Shown piece by piece: positions 43,756-57,220 of a DNA stretch of 64,000 nt. The DNA is from Apostichopus japonicus. Taxonomy: Eukaryota > Echinodermata > Holothuroidea > Aspidochirotida > Stichopodidae. The notes under the pieces were generated by a model. It was not told where the DNA came from. It was given only the letters and a program-made list of their open reading frames with translations, and did no database searches. A program made the translations under genes and the position numbers. The stretch covers positions 11,077,001 through 11,141,000 of the forward strand of contig NC_092570.1 in the NCBI RefSeq assembly GCF_037975245.1, given 5' to 3'. The first letter of the stretch is position 1; every line of letters begins with the position of its first letter.

Positions 43756-44538
43756 ACCGATCGATCGAATGTTTGATGTCGATCAATCGAATGTACGATA
43801 CCGATCAATCGAATGTTCGGTACCGATCAATCGAATGTGTGATACCGTACAATCGAATGGGCGATACCGATCAATCGAATGTGCGATACCGATCAGTCGC
43901 ATGTTCGGTACCGATCAATCGAATGTGCAATACCGATCAATCGAAGGTTCGGTACCGATCAATCGAATGTGCGGTACCGATCAATCGAATGTTCAATACC
44001 GATCAATCGAATGTGCAATACCGATCAAACGATTATTCGGTACCGATCAATCGAATGTTCGGTACCAACAATCGAATGTGCGGATTCTATCAATGGAATG
44101 TTCGGTACCGATCAATCGAATATTCGGTACCGATCAATCGAATGTGCGGTACCGATCAATCGAATGTTCAATACCGATCAATCGAATGTGCAATACCGAT
44201 CAATCGATTATTGGGTACCGATCAATCGAATGTTCGGTACCGATCAATCGAATGTTCCGTACCGATCAATCGAATGTGTGGTACCGATCAATCAAAGGTG
44301 CGGTACCTATCATTTGAATGTTCGGTACCGATCAATCGAATGTTCGGTACCGATCGATCGAATGTGTGATACCGATCAATCGAATGTGCGGTACCGATCA
44401 ATCGAATGTGCGGAACACATTAATCGAATGTTCGGTCCCGATCGATCGAATGTGTGATACCGATCAATCGAACGTGCGATACCGATCAATCGAATATTCG
44501 GTACCGATCAATCGAATTTTCGGTACCGATCAATCGAA
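43756..44538. repeat. Linker between block G copies, related to block F
   Basis: Begins with the deletion junction CAATACCGATCGATCG (43,754) and then follows the block F order, matching 39,092-39,874 at 4,664-bp spacing (with CAATGGAATG near 44,092, as in block F copy 1). Copy 2 of block G instead continues with ATTCGG and GATTATTTGAAGG units. Confidence 0.8.
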
Positions 44539-47363
44539 GGTGCGGTACCGATCGATCGAATGTTCGGTACCGATCGATCGAATGTGTGATACCGATCAAT
44601 CGAGTGTGCGGTACCCATCAATCGAATGTTCGGTACCGATCAATCGAATGTTCGGTACCGATCGATCGAATGTGTGATACCGATTAATCGAATGTACGAT
44701 ACCGATCAATCGATTGTTCGGTACCGATCAATCGAATGTGCAATACCGATCAATCGAATGTGCAATACCGATCAATCGATTATTCGGTACTGATCAGTCG
44801 AATGTTCGGTACCGATCAATCGAATGTTCGGTACCGATCGATCGAATGTGTGATACCGATCAATCGAACGTGCGATACCGATCAATCGAATATTCGGTAC
44901 CGATCAATCGAATTTTCGGTACCGATCAATCGAAGGTGCGGTACCGATCATTTGAAGGTTCGGTACCGATCAATCGAATGTTTGATACCGATTAATCGAA
45001 TGTTCGGTACCGATCAATCGAATGTGCGATACCGATCAATCGAATGTGCGGTACCGATCGATCGAATGTGTGATGTCGATCAATCGAATGTACGATACCG
45101 ATCAGTCCCATGGTCGGTACCGATCAATCGAATGTGTACTATCGTTAAATAGAATGTTCGGTACCGATCAATCGAATGTGCGATACCGATCAATCGAATG
45201 TGCGATACCGATCAATCGAATGTTCGGTATCGATCAATCGAATGTTCGGTACCGATCACTCGAATGTTCAATACCGATCGATCGAATGTGCAATACACGA
45301 TCAATCGATTATTCGGTACCGATCAATCGAATGTTCGGTACCGATCAATCGAATGTTCGGTACCGATCAATCGAATGTTCGGTACCGATCGATCGAATGT
45401 GTGATACCGATCAATCGAACGTGCGATACCGATCAATCGAATATTCGGTACCGATCAATCGAATATTCGGTCCCGATCAATCGAAGATGCGGTACCGATC
45501 AATCGAAGGTGCGGTACCGATCATTTGAAGGTTCGGTACCGATCAATCGAATGTTTGATTCCGATCAATCGAATGTTCGGTACCGATCAATCGAATGTGC
45601 GATACCGAACAATCGAATGTTCGGTACCGATCGATCGAATGTGTGATACCGATCAATCGAATGTACGATACCGATCAATCGAATGTTCGGTACCGATCAA
45701 TCGAATGTGTGATACCGTACAATCGAATGGGCGATACCGATCAATCGAATGTGCGATACCGATCAGTCGAATGTTCGGTACCGATCAATCGAATGTGCAA
45801 TACCGATCAATCGAAGGTTCGGTACCGATCAATCGAATGTGCGGTACCGATCAATCGAATGTTCAATACCGATCAATCGAATGTGCAATACCGATCAAAC
45901 GATTATTCGGTACCGATCAATCGAATGTTCGGTACCAACAATCGAATGTGCGGATTCTATCAATCGAATGTTCGGTACCGATCAATCGAATATTCGGTAC
46001 CGATCAATCGTATGTGCGGTACCGATCAATCGAATGTTCAATACGGATCAATCGAATGTGCAATACCGATCAATCGATTATTGGGTACCGATCAATCGAA
46101 TGTTCGTAACCGATCAATCGAATGTTCCGTACCGATCAATCAAAGGTGCGGTACCTATCATTTGAATGTTCGGTACCGATCAATCGAATGTTCGGTACCG
46201 ATCGATCGAATGTGTGATACCGATCAATCGAATGTGCGGTACCGATCAATCGAAGGTGCGGAACAGATTAATCGAATGTTCGGTACCGATCAAACGAACG
46301 TTCGGTACCGATCACTCGAATGTTCAATACCGATCAATCGAATGTGCAATACCGATCAATCGAATGTTCGGTACCGATCGATCGAATGTGTGATACCGAT
46401 CAATCGAATGTACGATACCGATCAATCGAATGTTCGGTACCGATCAATCGAATGTGTGATACCGTACAATCGAATGGGCGATACCGATCAATCGAATGTG
46501 CGATACCGATCAGTCGCATGTTCGGTACCGATCAATCGAATGTGCAATACCGATCAATCGAAGGTTCGGTACCGATCAATCGAATGTGCGGTACCGATCA
46601 ATCGAATGTTCAATACCGATCAATCGAATGTGCAATACCGATCAAACGATTATTCGGTACCGATCAATCGAATGTTCGGTACCAACAATCGAATGTGCGG
46701 ATTCTATCAATCGAATGTTCGGTACCGATCAATCGAATATTCGGTACCGATCAATCGTATGTGCGGTACCGATCAATCGAATGTTCAATACGGATCAATC
46801 GAATGTGCAATACCGATCAATCGATTATTGGGTACCGATCAATCGAATGTTCGTAACCGATCAATCGAATGTTCCGTACCGATCAATCAAAGGTGCGGTA
46901 CCTATCATTTGAATGTTCGGTACCGATCAATCGAATGTTCGGTACCGATCGATCGAATGTGTGATACCGATCAATCGAATGTGCGGTACCGATCAATCGA
47001 ATGTGCGGAACAGATTAATCGAATGTTCGGTACCGATCAAACGAACGTTCGGTACCGATCACTCGAATGTTCAATACCGATCAATCGAATGTGCAATACC
47101 GATCAATCGAATGTTCGGTACCGATCAGTCGGTACCGATCTGTCGAATGTTCGGTACCGATCAATCGAATATTCGGTCCCGATCGATCGAATGTGTGATA
47201 CCGATCAATCGAACGTGCGATACCGATCAATCGAATATTCGGTACCGATCAATCGAATTTTCGGTACCGATCAATCGAAGGTGCGGTACCGATCGATCGA
47301 ATGTTCGGTACCGATCGATCGAATGTGTGATACCGATCAATCGAACGTGCGATACCGATCAAT
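44539..47363. repeat. Block G, copy 2
   Basis: Copy of 40,931-43,755. Differences seen include GATTAATCG for GATCAATCG near 44,995, AAGGTGCGGAACAG near 46,253 against AATGTGCGGAACAG, and a GAAGGTG-type change near 46,254. The internal 747-bp duplication is retained. A 694-codon stop-free satellite frame spans 45,595-47,679. Confidence 0.9.
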
Positions 47364-48520
47364 CGAATATTCGGTACCGATCAATGGAATGTGCGGTACC
47401 GATTATTTGAAGGTTCGGTACCGATCAATCGAATGTTTGATATCGATTAATCGAATGTTCGGTACCGATCAATCGAATGTGCGATACCGATCAATACCGA
47501 TCGATCGAATGTTTGATGTCGATCAATCGAATGTACGATACCGATCAGTCGCATGTTCGGTACCGATCAATCGAATGTGTACTATCGTTAAATCGAATGT
47601 TCGGTACCGATCAATCGAATGTGCGATACCGATCAGTCGCATGTTCGGTACCCATCAATCGAATGTGTACTATCGTTAAATCGAGTGTTCGGTACCGATC
47701 AATCGAAGGTGCGGTACCGATCAATCGAATGTTCGGTATCGATCAATCGAATGTTTGGTACCGATCGATCGAATGTGTGATACCGATCAATCGAACGTGC
47801 GATACCGATCAATCGAATGTTCGGTACCGATCAGTCGGTACCGATCAGTCGAATGTTCGGTACCGATCAATCGAATGTTCGGTCCCGATCGATCGAATGT
47901 GTGATACCGATCAATCGAACGTGCGATACCGATCAATCGAATATTCGGTACCGATCAATCGAATTTTCGGTACCGATCAATCGAAGGTGCGGTACCGATC
48001 AATCGAATATTCGGTACCGATCAATCGAATTTTCGGTACCGATCAATCGAAGGTGCGGTACCGATCATTTGAAGGTTCGGTACCGATCAATCGAATGTTT
48101 GATACCGATTAATCGAATGTTCGGTACCGATCAATCGAATGTGCGATACCGATCAATCGAATGTGCGGTACCGATCGATCGAATGTGTGATGTCGATCAA
48201 TCGAATGTACGATACCGATCAGTCGCATGTTCGGTACCGATCAATCGAATGTGTACTATCGTTAAATCGAATGTTCGGTACCGATCAATCGAATGTGCGA
48301 TACCGATCAATCGAATGTGCGATACCGATCAATCGAATGTTCGGTATCGATCAATCGAATGTGCAATACCGATCAATCGAATGTTCGGTACCGATCAATC
48401 GAATATTCGGTACCGATCACTCGAATGTTCAATACCGATCACTCGAATGTGCAATACACGATCAATCGATTATTCGGTACCGATCAATCGAATGTTCGGT
48501 ACCGATCAATCGAATGTTCG
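47364..48520. repeat. Monomer zone with a deletion junction and a marker unit
   Basis: Contains the junction CAATACCGATCGATCG at 47,494, a 14-bp unit at 47,831 and the 23-bp unit CAATACACGATC at 48,457. The series from about 47,477 recurs at 49,598 (spacing 2,121 bp). A short direct duplication (ATTCGG, TTTTCGG, AAGGTGCGG) is at 47,940-48,060. Confidence 0.78.
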
Positions 48521-48539
48521 GTACCGATCACTCGAATGT

Positions 48540-49535
48540 TCCGTACCGATCAATCGAATGTGTGGTACCGATCAATCAAAGGTGCGGTACCTATCATTTG
48601 AATGTTCGGTACCGATCAATCGAATGTTCGGTACCGATCGATCGAATGTGTGATACCGATCAATCGAATGTGCGGTACCGATCAATCGAATGTGCGGAAC
48701 AGATTAATCGAATGTTCGGTACCGATCAAACGAACGTTTGGTACCGATCACTCGAATGTTCAATACCGATCAATCGAATGTGCAATACCGATCAATCGAA
48801 TGTTCGGTACCGATCAGTCGGTACCGATCTGTCGAATGTTCGGTAACGATCAATCGAATATTCGGTACCGATCGATCGAATGTGTGATACCGATCAATCG
48901 AACGTGCGATACCGATCAATCGAATATTCGGTACCGATCAATCGAATTTTCGGTACCGATCAATCGAAGGTGCGGTACCGATCGATCGAATGTGCGGTAC
49001 CGATCAATCGAATGTGCGGAACCGATTAATCGAATGTTCCGTACCGATCAATCGAATGTGTGGTACCGATCAATCAAAGGTGCGGTACCTATCATTTGAA
49101 TGTTCGGTACCGATCAATCGAATGTTCGGTACCGATCGATCGAATGTGTGATACCGATCAAACGAACGTTCGGTACCGATCACTCGAATGTTCAATACCG
49201 ATCAATCGAATGTGCAATACCGATCAATCGAATGTTCGGTACCGATCAGTCGGCACCGATCATTCGAATGTTCGGTACCGATCAATCGAATATTCGGTAC
49301 CGATCGATCGAATGTGTGATACCGATCAATCGAACGTGCGATACCGATCAATCGAATATTCGGTACCGATCAATCGAATTTTCGGTACCGATCAATCGAA
49401 GGTGCGGTACCGATCGATCGAATGTTCGGTACCGATCGATCGAATGTGTGATACCGATCAATCGAACGTGCGATACCGATCAATCGAATATTCGGTACCG
49501 ATCAGTCGAATGTGCGGTACCGATTATTTGAAGGT
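48540..49535. repeat. 498-bp tandem pair
   Basis: The segment starting at 48,602 matches that starting at 49,100, spacing 498 bp, which is 23 units minus 8 because of the 14-bp unit at about 48,815 (its partner is at 49,248, there reading CAGTCGGCACC). The second copy lacks several units present in the first between the GTGTGATACC and AAACGAACG units. Confidence 0.8.
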
Positions 49536-51249
49536 TCGGTACCGATCAATCGAATGTTTGATACCGATTAATCGAATGTTCGGTACCGATCAATCGAATG
49601 TGCGATACCGATCAATACCGATCGATCGAATGTTTGATGTCGATCAATCGAATGTACGATACCGATCAGTCGCATGTTCGGTACCGATCAATCGAATGTG
49701 TACTATCGTTAAATCGAATGTTCGGTACCGATCAATCGAATGTGCGATACCGATCAGTCGCATGTTCGGTACCCATCAATCGAATGTGTACTATCGTTAA
49801 ATCGAATGTTCGGTACCGATCAATCGAAGGTGCGGTACCGATCGATCGAATGTTCGGTACCGATCGATCGAATGTGTGATACCGATCAATCTTGTGTGCG
49901 GTACCCATCAATCGAATGTTCGGTACCGATCAATCGAATGTTCGGTACCGATCGATCGAATATGTGATACCGATCAATCGAATGTGCGATACTGATCAAT
50001 CGATTGTTCGGTACCGATCAATCGAATGTTCAATACCGATCAATCGAATGTGCAATACACGATCAATCGATTATTCGGTACCGATCAATCGAATGTGCGA
50101 TACCGATCAATCGAATGTGCGATACCGATCAATCGAATGTTCGGTATCGATCAATCGAATGTGCAATACCGATCAATCGAATGTTCGGTACCGATCAATC
50201 GAATGTTCGGTACCGATCACTCGAATGTTCAATACCGATCAATCGAATGTGCAATACACGATCAATCGATTATTCGGTACCGATCAATCGAATGTTCGGT
50301 ACCGATCAATCGAATGTGCGGTACCGATCACTCGAATGTTCAATACCGATCGATCGAATGTGCAATACACGATCAATCGATTATTCGGTAACGATCAATC
50401 GAATGTTCGGTACTGATCAATCGAATGTTCGGTACCGATCAATCGAATGTTCGATACCGATCGATCGAATGTGTGATACCGATCAATCGAACGTGCGATA
50501 CCGATCAATCGAATATTCGGTACCGATCAATCGAATATTCGGTACCGATCAATCGAAGGTGCGGTACCGATCAATCGAAGGTGCGGTACCGATCATTTGA
50601 AGGTTCGGTACCGATCAATCGAATGTTTGATACCGATCAATCGAATGTTCGGTACCGATAAATCGAATGTGCGATACCGATCAATCGAATGTGCGATACC
50701 GATCAGTCGCATGTTCGGTACCGATCAATCGAATGTGCAATACCGATCAATCGAAGGTTCGGTACCGATCAATCGAATGTGCGGTACCGATGAATCGAAT
50801 GTTCAATACCGATCAATCGAATGTGCAATACCGATCAAACGATTATTCGGTACCGATCAATCGAATGTTCGGTACCAACAATCGAATGTGCGGATTCTAT
50901 CAATCGAATGTTCGGTACCGATCAATCGAATATTCGGTACCGATTAATCGAATATGCGGTACCGATCAATGGAATGTTCAATACCGATCAATCGAATGTG
51001 CAATACCGATCAATCGATTATTGGGTACCGATCAATCGAATGTTCGGTACCGATCAATCGAATGTTCCGTACCGATCAATCGAATGTGTGGTACCGATCA
51101 ATCAAAGGTGCGGTACCGATCATTTGAATGTTCGGTACCGATCAATCGAATGTTCGGTACCGATCGATCGAATGTGTGATACCGATCAATCGAATGTGCG
51201 GTACCGAATAATCGAATGTTCGGTACCGATCAAACCAAAGTTCGGTACC
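49536..51249. repeat. Monomer zone with clustered 23-bp marker units
   Basis: Three CAATACACGATC units lie at about 50,057, 50,257 and 50,367, the densest cluster in the window; none occurs after this point. From about 50,650 the order CAGTCGCATG, AAGGTTCGG, AAACGATTATTCGG, GGTACCAACAATCG follows that of blocks F and G. Confidence 0.78.
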
Positions 51250-54109
51250 AATCAATCGAATGTTCGGTACCGAACAATCGAATGTGTGCTATCGTTAAAT
51301 CGAATGTTCGGTACCGATCAATCGAATGTGCGATACCGATCAATCGAATGTGCGGTACCGATCAATCGAATGTGCGGAACCGATTAATCGAATGTTCGGT
51401 ACCGATCCAAAGAATATGTGATACCGATCAATCGAATGTTCGGTACCGATCAATCGAATGTGCGGTACCGAACAATCGAATGTGTACTATCGTTAAATCG
51501 AATGTTCGGTACCGATCAATCGAATGTTCGGTCCCGATCGATCGAATGTGTGATACCGATCAATCGAACGTGCGATACCGATCAATCGAATATTCGGTAC
51601 CGATCAATCGCATTTTCGGTACCGATCAATCGAAGGTGCGGTACCGATCGATCGAATGTTCGGTACCGATCGATCGAATGAGTGATACCGATCAATCGAG
51701 TGTTCGGTACCCATCAATCGAATGTTCGGTACCGATCAATCGAATGTTCGGTACCGATCGATCGAATGTGTGATACCGATCAATCGAATGTGCGATACCG
51801 ATCAATCGATTGTTCGGTACCGATCAATCGAATGTGCGGTACCGATCAATCGAATGTTCAATACCGATCAATCGAATGTGCAATACCGATCAATCCATTA
51901 TTGGGTACCGATCAATCGAATGTGTGGTACCGATCAATCAAAGGTGCGGTACCGATCATTTGAATGTTCGGTACCGATCAATCGAATGTTCGGTACCGAT
52001 CAATCGAAGGTGCGGTACCGCTCAATCGAAGCTGCGGTACCGATCCTTTGAAGGTTCGGTACCGATCAATCGAATGTTTGATACCGATTAATCGAATGTT
52101 CGGTACCGATAAATCGAATGTGCGATACCGATCAATCGAAAGTTCGGTACCGATCGATCGAATGTGTGATGTCGATCGTTCGAATGTACTATACCGATCA
52201 GTCGCATGTTCGGTACCGATCAATCGAATGTGCGATACCGATCAATCGAATGTTCGGTACCGATCAAAAGAATATGTGATACCGATCAATCGAATGTTCG
52301 GTACCGTTCAATCGAATGTTCGGTACCGAACAATCGAATGTGTACTATCGTTAAATCGAATGTTCGGTACCGATCGATCGAATGTTCGGTACCGATCAAT
52401 CGAATGTGCGATACCGATCAATCGAATCTTCAGTACCGATCAAAAGAATATGTGATACCGATCAATCGAATGTTCGGTACCGATCAATCGAATGTTCGGT
52501 ACCGAACAATCGAATGTGTACTATCGTTAAATCGAATGTTCGGTACCGATCAATCGAATGTGCGATACCGATCAATCGAATGTTCGGTAGCGATCAATCG
52601 AATGTGCGATACCGATCAATCGAATGTTCAGTACCGATCGATCGAATGTGTGATACCGATCAATCGAAAGTGCGGTACCGAATAATCGAATGTTCGGTAC
52701 CGATCAAACCAAAGTTCGGTACCGATCAATCGAATGTTCGGTACCGAACAATCGAATGTGTGCTATCGTTAAATCGAATATTCGGTACCGATCAATCGAA
52801 TGTGTGATACCGATCAATCGAACGTGCGATACCGATCAATCGAATATTCGGTACCGATCAATCGAATTTTCGGTACCGATCAATCGAAGGTGCGGTACCG
52901 ATCGATCGAATGTTCGGTACCGATCGATCGAATGTGTGATACCGATCAATCGAGTGTGCGGTACCCATCAATAGAATGTTCGGTATCGATCAATCGAATG
53001 TGCAATACCAATCAATCGGATGTTCGGTACCGATCGATCGAATGTGTGATACCGATCAATCGAATGTGCGGTACCGATCAATCGAACGTGCGATACCGAT
53101 CAATCGAATATTCGGTACCGATTAATCGAATGTTCGGTACCGATAAATCGAATGTGCGATACCGATCAATCGAATGTACGGATTCGATCAATCGAATGTT
53201 CGGTACCGATAAATCGAATGTGCACTACCGATCAATCGAATATTCAATACCAATCAATGGAATGTGCGATACCGATCAATCGAATGTTCGGTACCGATCA
53301 ATCGAATGTGCGGTACCGATCAATCGAATGTTCAATACCGATCAAACGAATCTTCGGGACCGGTCGATAGAATGTGTGATACCGATCAATCGAATGTTCG
53401 GTACCGATCAATCGAATGTGCGGTAAAGATCAATCGAATGTGCGGTACCGATTAATCGATTGTTCGGTACAGATCAAACGAACATTCCGTACCGATCAAT
53501 CGGATGTGTACTATCGTTAAATCGAATGTTCGGTACCGATCTATCGAATGTGCGAATTCGATCAATCGAATTTTCGGTACTGGTCAATCGAATATGCGGT
53601 ACCGATCAATCGAATGTTCAATACCGATCAATCGAATGTGCGATACCGATCAATCGAATGTTCGGTACCGATCAATCGAATGTGCGATACCGATTAATCG
53701 AATGTTCGGTACCGATAAATCGAATGTGCGATACCGATCAATCGAATGTTCGGTACCGATCGATCGAATGTGTGATGTCGATCGTTCGAATGTACGATAC
53801 CGATCAGTCGCATGTTCGGTACCGATCAATCGAATGTTCGGTACCGATCAATCGAATGTGCGATACCGATCAATCGAATCTTCGGTACCGATCAAAAGAA
53901 TATGTGATACCGATCAATCGAATGTTCGGTACCGTTCAATCGAATGTTCGGTACCGAACAATCGAATGTGTACTATCGTTAAATCGAATGTTCGGTACCG
54001 ATCGATCGAATTTTCGGTACCGATCAATCGAATGTGCGATACCGATCAATCGAATCTTCAGTACCGATCAAAAGAATATGTGATACCGATCAATCGAATG
54101 TTCGGAACC
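51250..54109. repeat. Block H, copy 1 (2,860 bp)
   Basis: First of two adjacent copies with spacing exactly 130 units; I saw no abnormal-length unit inside. Shared rare marks include ACCAAAGTTCGG, GATCGCATTTTCGG, GAATGAGTGATACC, CCATTATTGGG, GAAGCTGCGG, GGGACCGGTCGATAG and GCGGTAAAGATC. Variant types CAAAAG and CCAAAG, absent from about 27.5 to 51.4 kb, return here. Confidence 0.9.
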
Positions 54110-56860
54110 GATCAATCGAATGTTCGGTACCGAACAATCGAATGTGTGCTATCGTTAAATCGAATGTTCGGTACCGATCAATCGAATGTGTGATACCGAT
54201 CAATCGAATGTGCGGTACCGATCAATCGAATGTGCGGAACCGATTAATCGAATGTTCGGTACCGATCCAAAGAATATGTGATACCGATCAATCGAATGTT
54301 CGGTACCGATCAATCGAATGTGCGGTACCGAACAATCGAATGTGTACTATCGTTAAATCGAATGTTCGGTACCGATCAATCGAATGTTCGGTCCCGATCG
54401 ATCGAATGTGTGATACCGATCAATCGAACGTGCGATACCGATCAATCGAATATTCGGTACCGATCAATCGCATTTTCGGTACCGATCAATCGAAGGTGCG
54501 GTACCGATCGATCGAATGTTCGGTACCGATCGATCGAATGAGTGATACCGATCAATCGAGTGTGCGGTACCCATCAATCGAATGTTCGGTACCGATCAAT
54601 CGAATGTTCGGTACCGATCGATCGAATGTGTGATACCGATCAATCGAATGTGCGATACCGATCAATCGATTGTTCGGTACCGATCAATCGAATGTGCGGT
54701 ACCGATCAATCGAATGTTCAATACCGATCAATCGAATGTGCAATACCGATCAATCCATTATTGGGTACCGATCAATCGAATGTGTGGTACCGATCAATCA
54801 AAGGTGCGGTACCGATCATTTGAATGTTCGGTACCGATCAATCGAATGTTCGGTACGGATCAATCGAAGGTGCGGTACCGCTCAATCGAAGCTGCGGTAC
54901 CGATCCTTTGAAGGTTCGGTACCGATCAATCGAATGTTTGATACCGATTAATCGAATGTTCGGTACCGATAAATCGAATGTGCGATACCGATCAATCGAA
55001 AGTTCGGTACCGATCGATCGAATGTGTGATGTCGATCGTTCGAATGTACTATACCGATCAGTCGCATGTTCGGTACCGATCAATCGAATGTGCGATACCG
55101 ATCAATCGAATGTTCGGTACCGATCAAAAGAATATGTGATACCGATCAATCGAATGTTAGGTACCGTTCAATCGAATGTTCGGTACCGAACAATCGAATG
55201 TGTACTATCGTTAAATCGAATGTTCGGTACCGATCGATCGAATGTTCGGTACCGATCAATCGAATGTGCGATACCGATCAATCGAATCTTCAGTACCGAT
55301 CAAAAGAATATGTGATACCGATCAATCGAATGTTCGGTACCGATCAATCGAATGTTCGGTACCGAACAATCGAATGTGTACTATCGTTAAATCGAATGTT
55401 CGGTACCGATCAATCGAATGTGCGATACCGATCAATCGAATGTTCGGTAGCGATCAATCGAATGTGCGATACCGATCAATCGAATGTTCAGTACCGATCG
55501 ATCGAATGTGTGATACCGATCAATCGAAAGTGCGGTACCGAATAATCGAATGTTCGGTACCGATCAAACCAAAGTTCGGTACCGATCAATCGAATGTTCG
55601 GTACCGAACAATCGAATGTGTGCTATCGTTAAATCGAATATTCGGTACCGATCAATCGAATGTGTGATACCGATCAATCGAACGTGCGATACCGATCAAT
55701 CGAATATTCGGTACCGATCAATCGAATTTTCGGTACCGATCAATCGAAGGTGCGGTACCGATCGATCGAATGTTCGGTACCGATCGATCGAATGTGTGAT
55801 ACCGATCAATCGAGTGTGCGGTACCCATCAATAGAATGTTCGGTATCGATCAATCGAATGTGCAATACCAATCAATCGGATGTTCGGTACCGATCGATCG
55901 AATGTGTGATACCGATCAATCGAATGTGCGGTACCGATCAATCGAACGTGCGATACCGATCAATCGAATATTCGGTACCGATTAATCGAATGTTCGGTAC
56001 CGATAAATCGAATGTGCGATACCGATCAATCGAATGTACGGATTCGATCAATCGAATGTTCGGTACCGATAAATCGAATGTGCACTACCGATCAATCGAA
56101 TATTCAATACCAATCAATGGAATGTGCGATACCGATCAATCGAATGTTCGGTACCGATCAATCGAATGTGCGGTACCGATCAATCGAATGTTCAATACCG
56201 ATCAAACGAATCTTCGGGACCGGTCGATAGAATGTGTGATACCGATCAATCGAATGTTCGGTACCGATCAATCGAATGTGCGGTAAAGATCAATCGAATG
56301 TGCGGTACCGATTAATCGATTGTTCGGTACAGATCAAACGAACATTCCGTACCGATCAATCGGATGTGTACTATCGTTAAATCGAATGTTCGGTACCGAT
56401 CTATCGAATGTGCGAATTCGATCAATCGAATTTTCGGTACTGGTCAATCGAATATGCGGTACCGATCAATCGAATGTTCAATACCGATCAATCGAATGTG
56501 CGATACCGATCAATCGAATGTTCGGTACCGATCAATCGAATGTGCGATACCGATTAATCGAATGTTCGGTACCGATAAATCGAATGTGCGATACCGATCA
56601 ATCGAATGTTCGGTACCGATCGATCGAATGTGTGATGTCGATCGTTCGAATGTACGATACCGATCAGTCGCATGTTCGGTACCGATCAATCGAATGTTCG
56701 GTACCGATCAATCGAATGTGCGATACCGATCAATCGAATCTTCGGTACCGATCAAAAGAATATGTGATACCGATCAATCGAATGTTCGGTACCGTTCAAT
56801 CGAATGTTCGGTACCGAACAATCGAATGTGTACTATCGTTAAATCGAATGTTCGGTACCG
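54110..56860. repeat. Block H, copy 2
   Basis: Tandem copy of 51,250-54,109 with few changes: GTTCGGTACGGATC near 54,851 against GTTCGGTACCGATC, GTTAGGTACC near 55,157 against GTTCGGTACC, and GAGTGTGCGG near 54,559 against GAGTGTTCGG. The match stops at about 56,860 (GAATGTTCGG here, GAATTTTCGG at 54,008). Confidence 0.9.
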
Positions 56861-57220
56861 ATCGATCGAATGTTCGGTACCGATCAATCGAATGTGCGAT
56901 ACCGATCAATCGAATGTTCGGTACCGATCGATCGAATGTGTGATGTCGATCGTTCGAATGTACGATACCGATCAGTCGCATGTTCGGTACCGATCAATCG
57001 AATGTTCGGTACCGATCAATCGAATGTGCGATACCGATCAATCGAATCTTCGGTACCGATCAAAAGAATATGTGATACCGATCAATCGAATGTTCGGTAC
57101 CGTTCAATCGAATGTTCGGTACCGAACAATCGAATGTGTACTATCGTTAAATCGAATGTTCGGTACCGATCGATCGAATGTTCGGTACCGATCAATCGAA
57201 TGTGCGATACCGATCAATCG
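56605..57220. repeat. 308-bp (14-unit) tandem duplication
   Basis: 56,605-56,912 is followed by 56,913-57,220, each with the order GATCGATCG, GTGTGATGTCGATCGTTCG, CAGTCGCATG, CTTCGG, CAAAAGAATATG, GTTCAATCG and GTGTACTATCG. It sits across the right edge of block H copy 2, so it is younger than, or formed with, the 2,860-bp duplication. Confidence 0.87.

Noticed and set aside
41987-44317. 776-codon open frame on the plus strand, and similar long frames at 45,595-47,679, 28,972-30,474, 10,326-11,699 and 31,083-32,342
   Set aside because: They translate only the 22-residue satellite cycle, overlap equally repetitive frames in the other phases, have no promoter or start context, and begin and end at variant units. 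Stop-free length follows from the consensus having no plus-strand stop.
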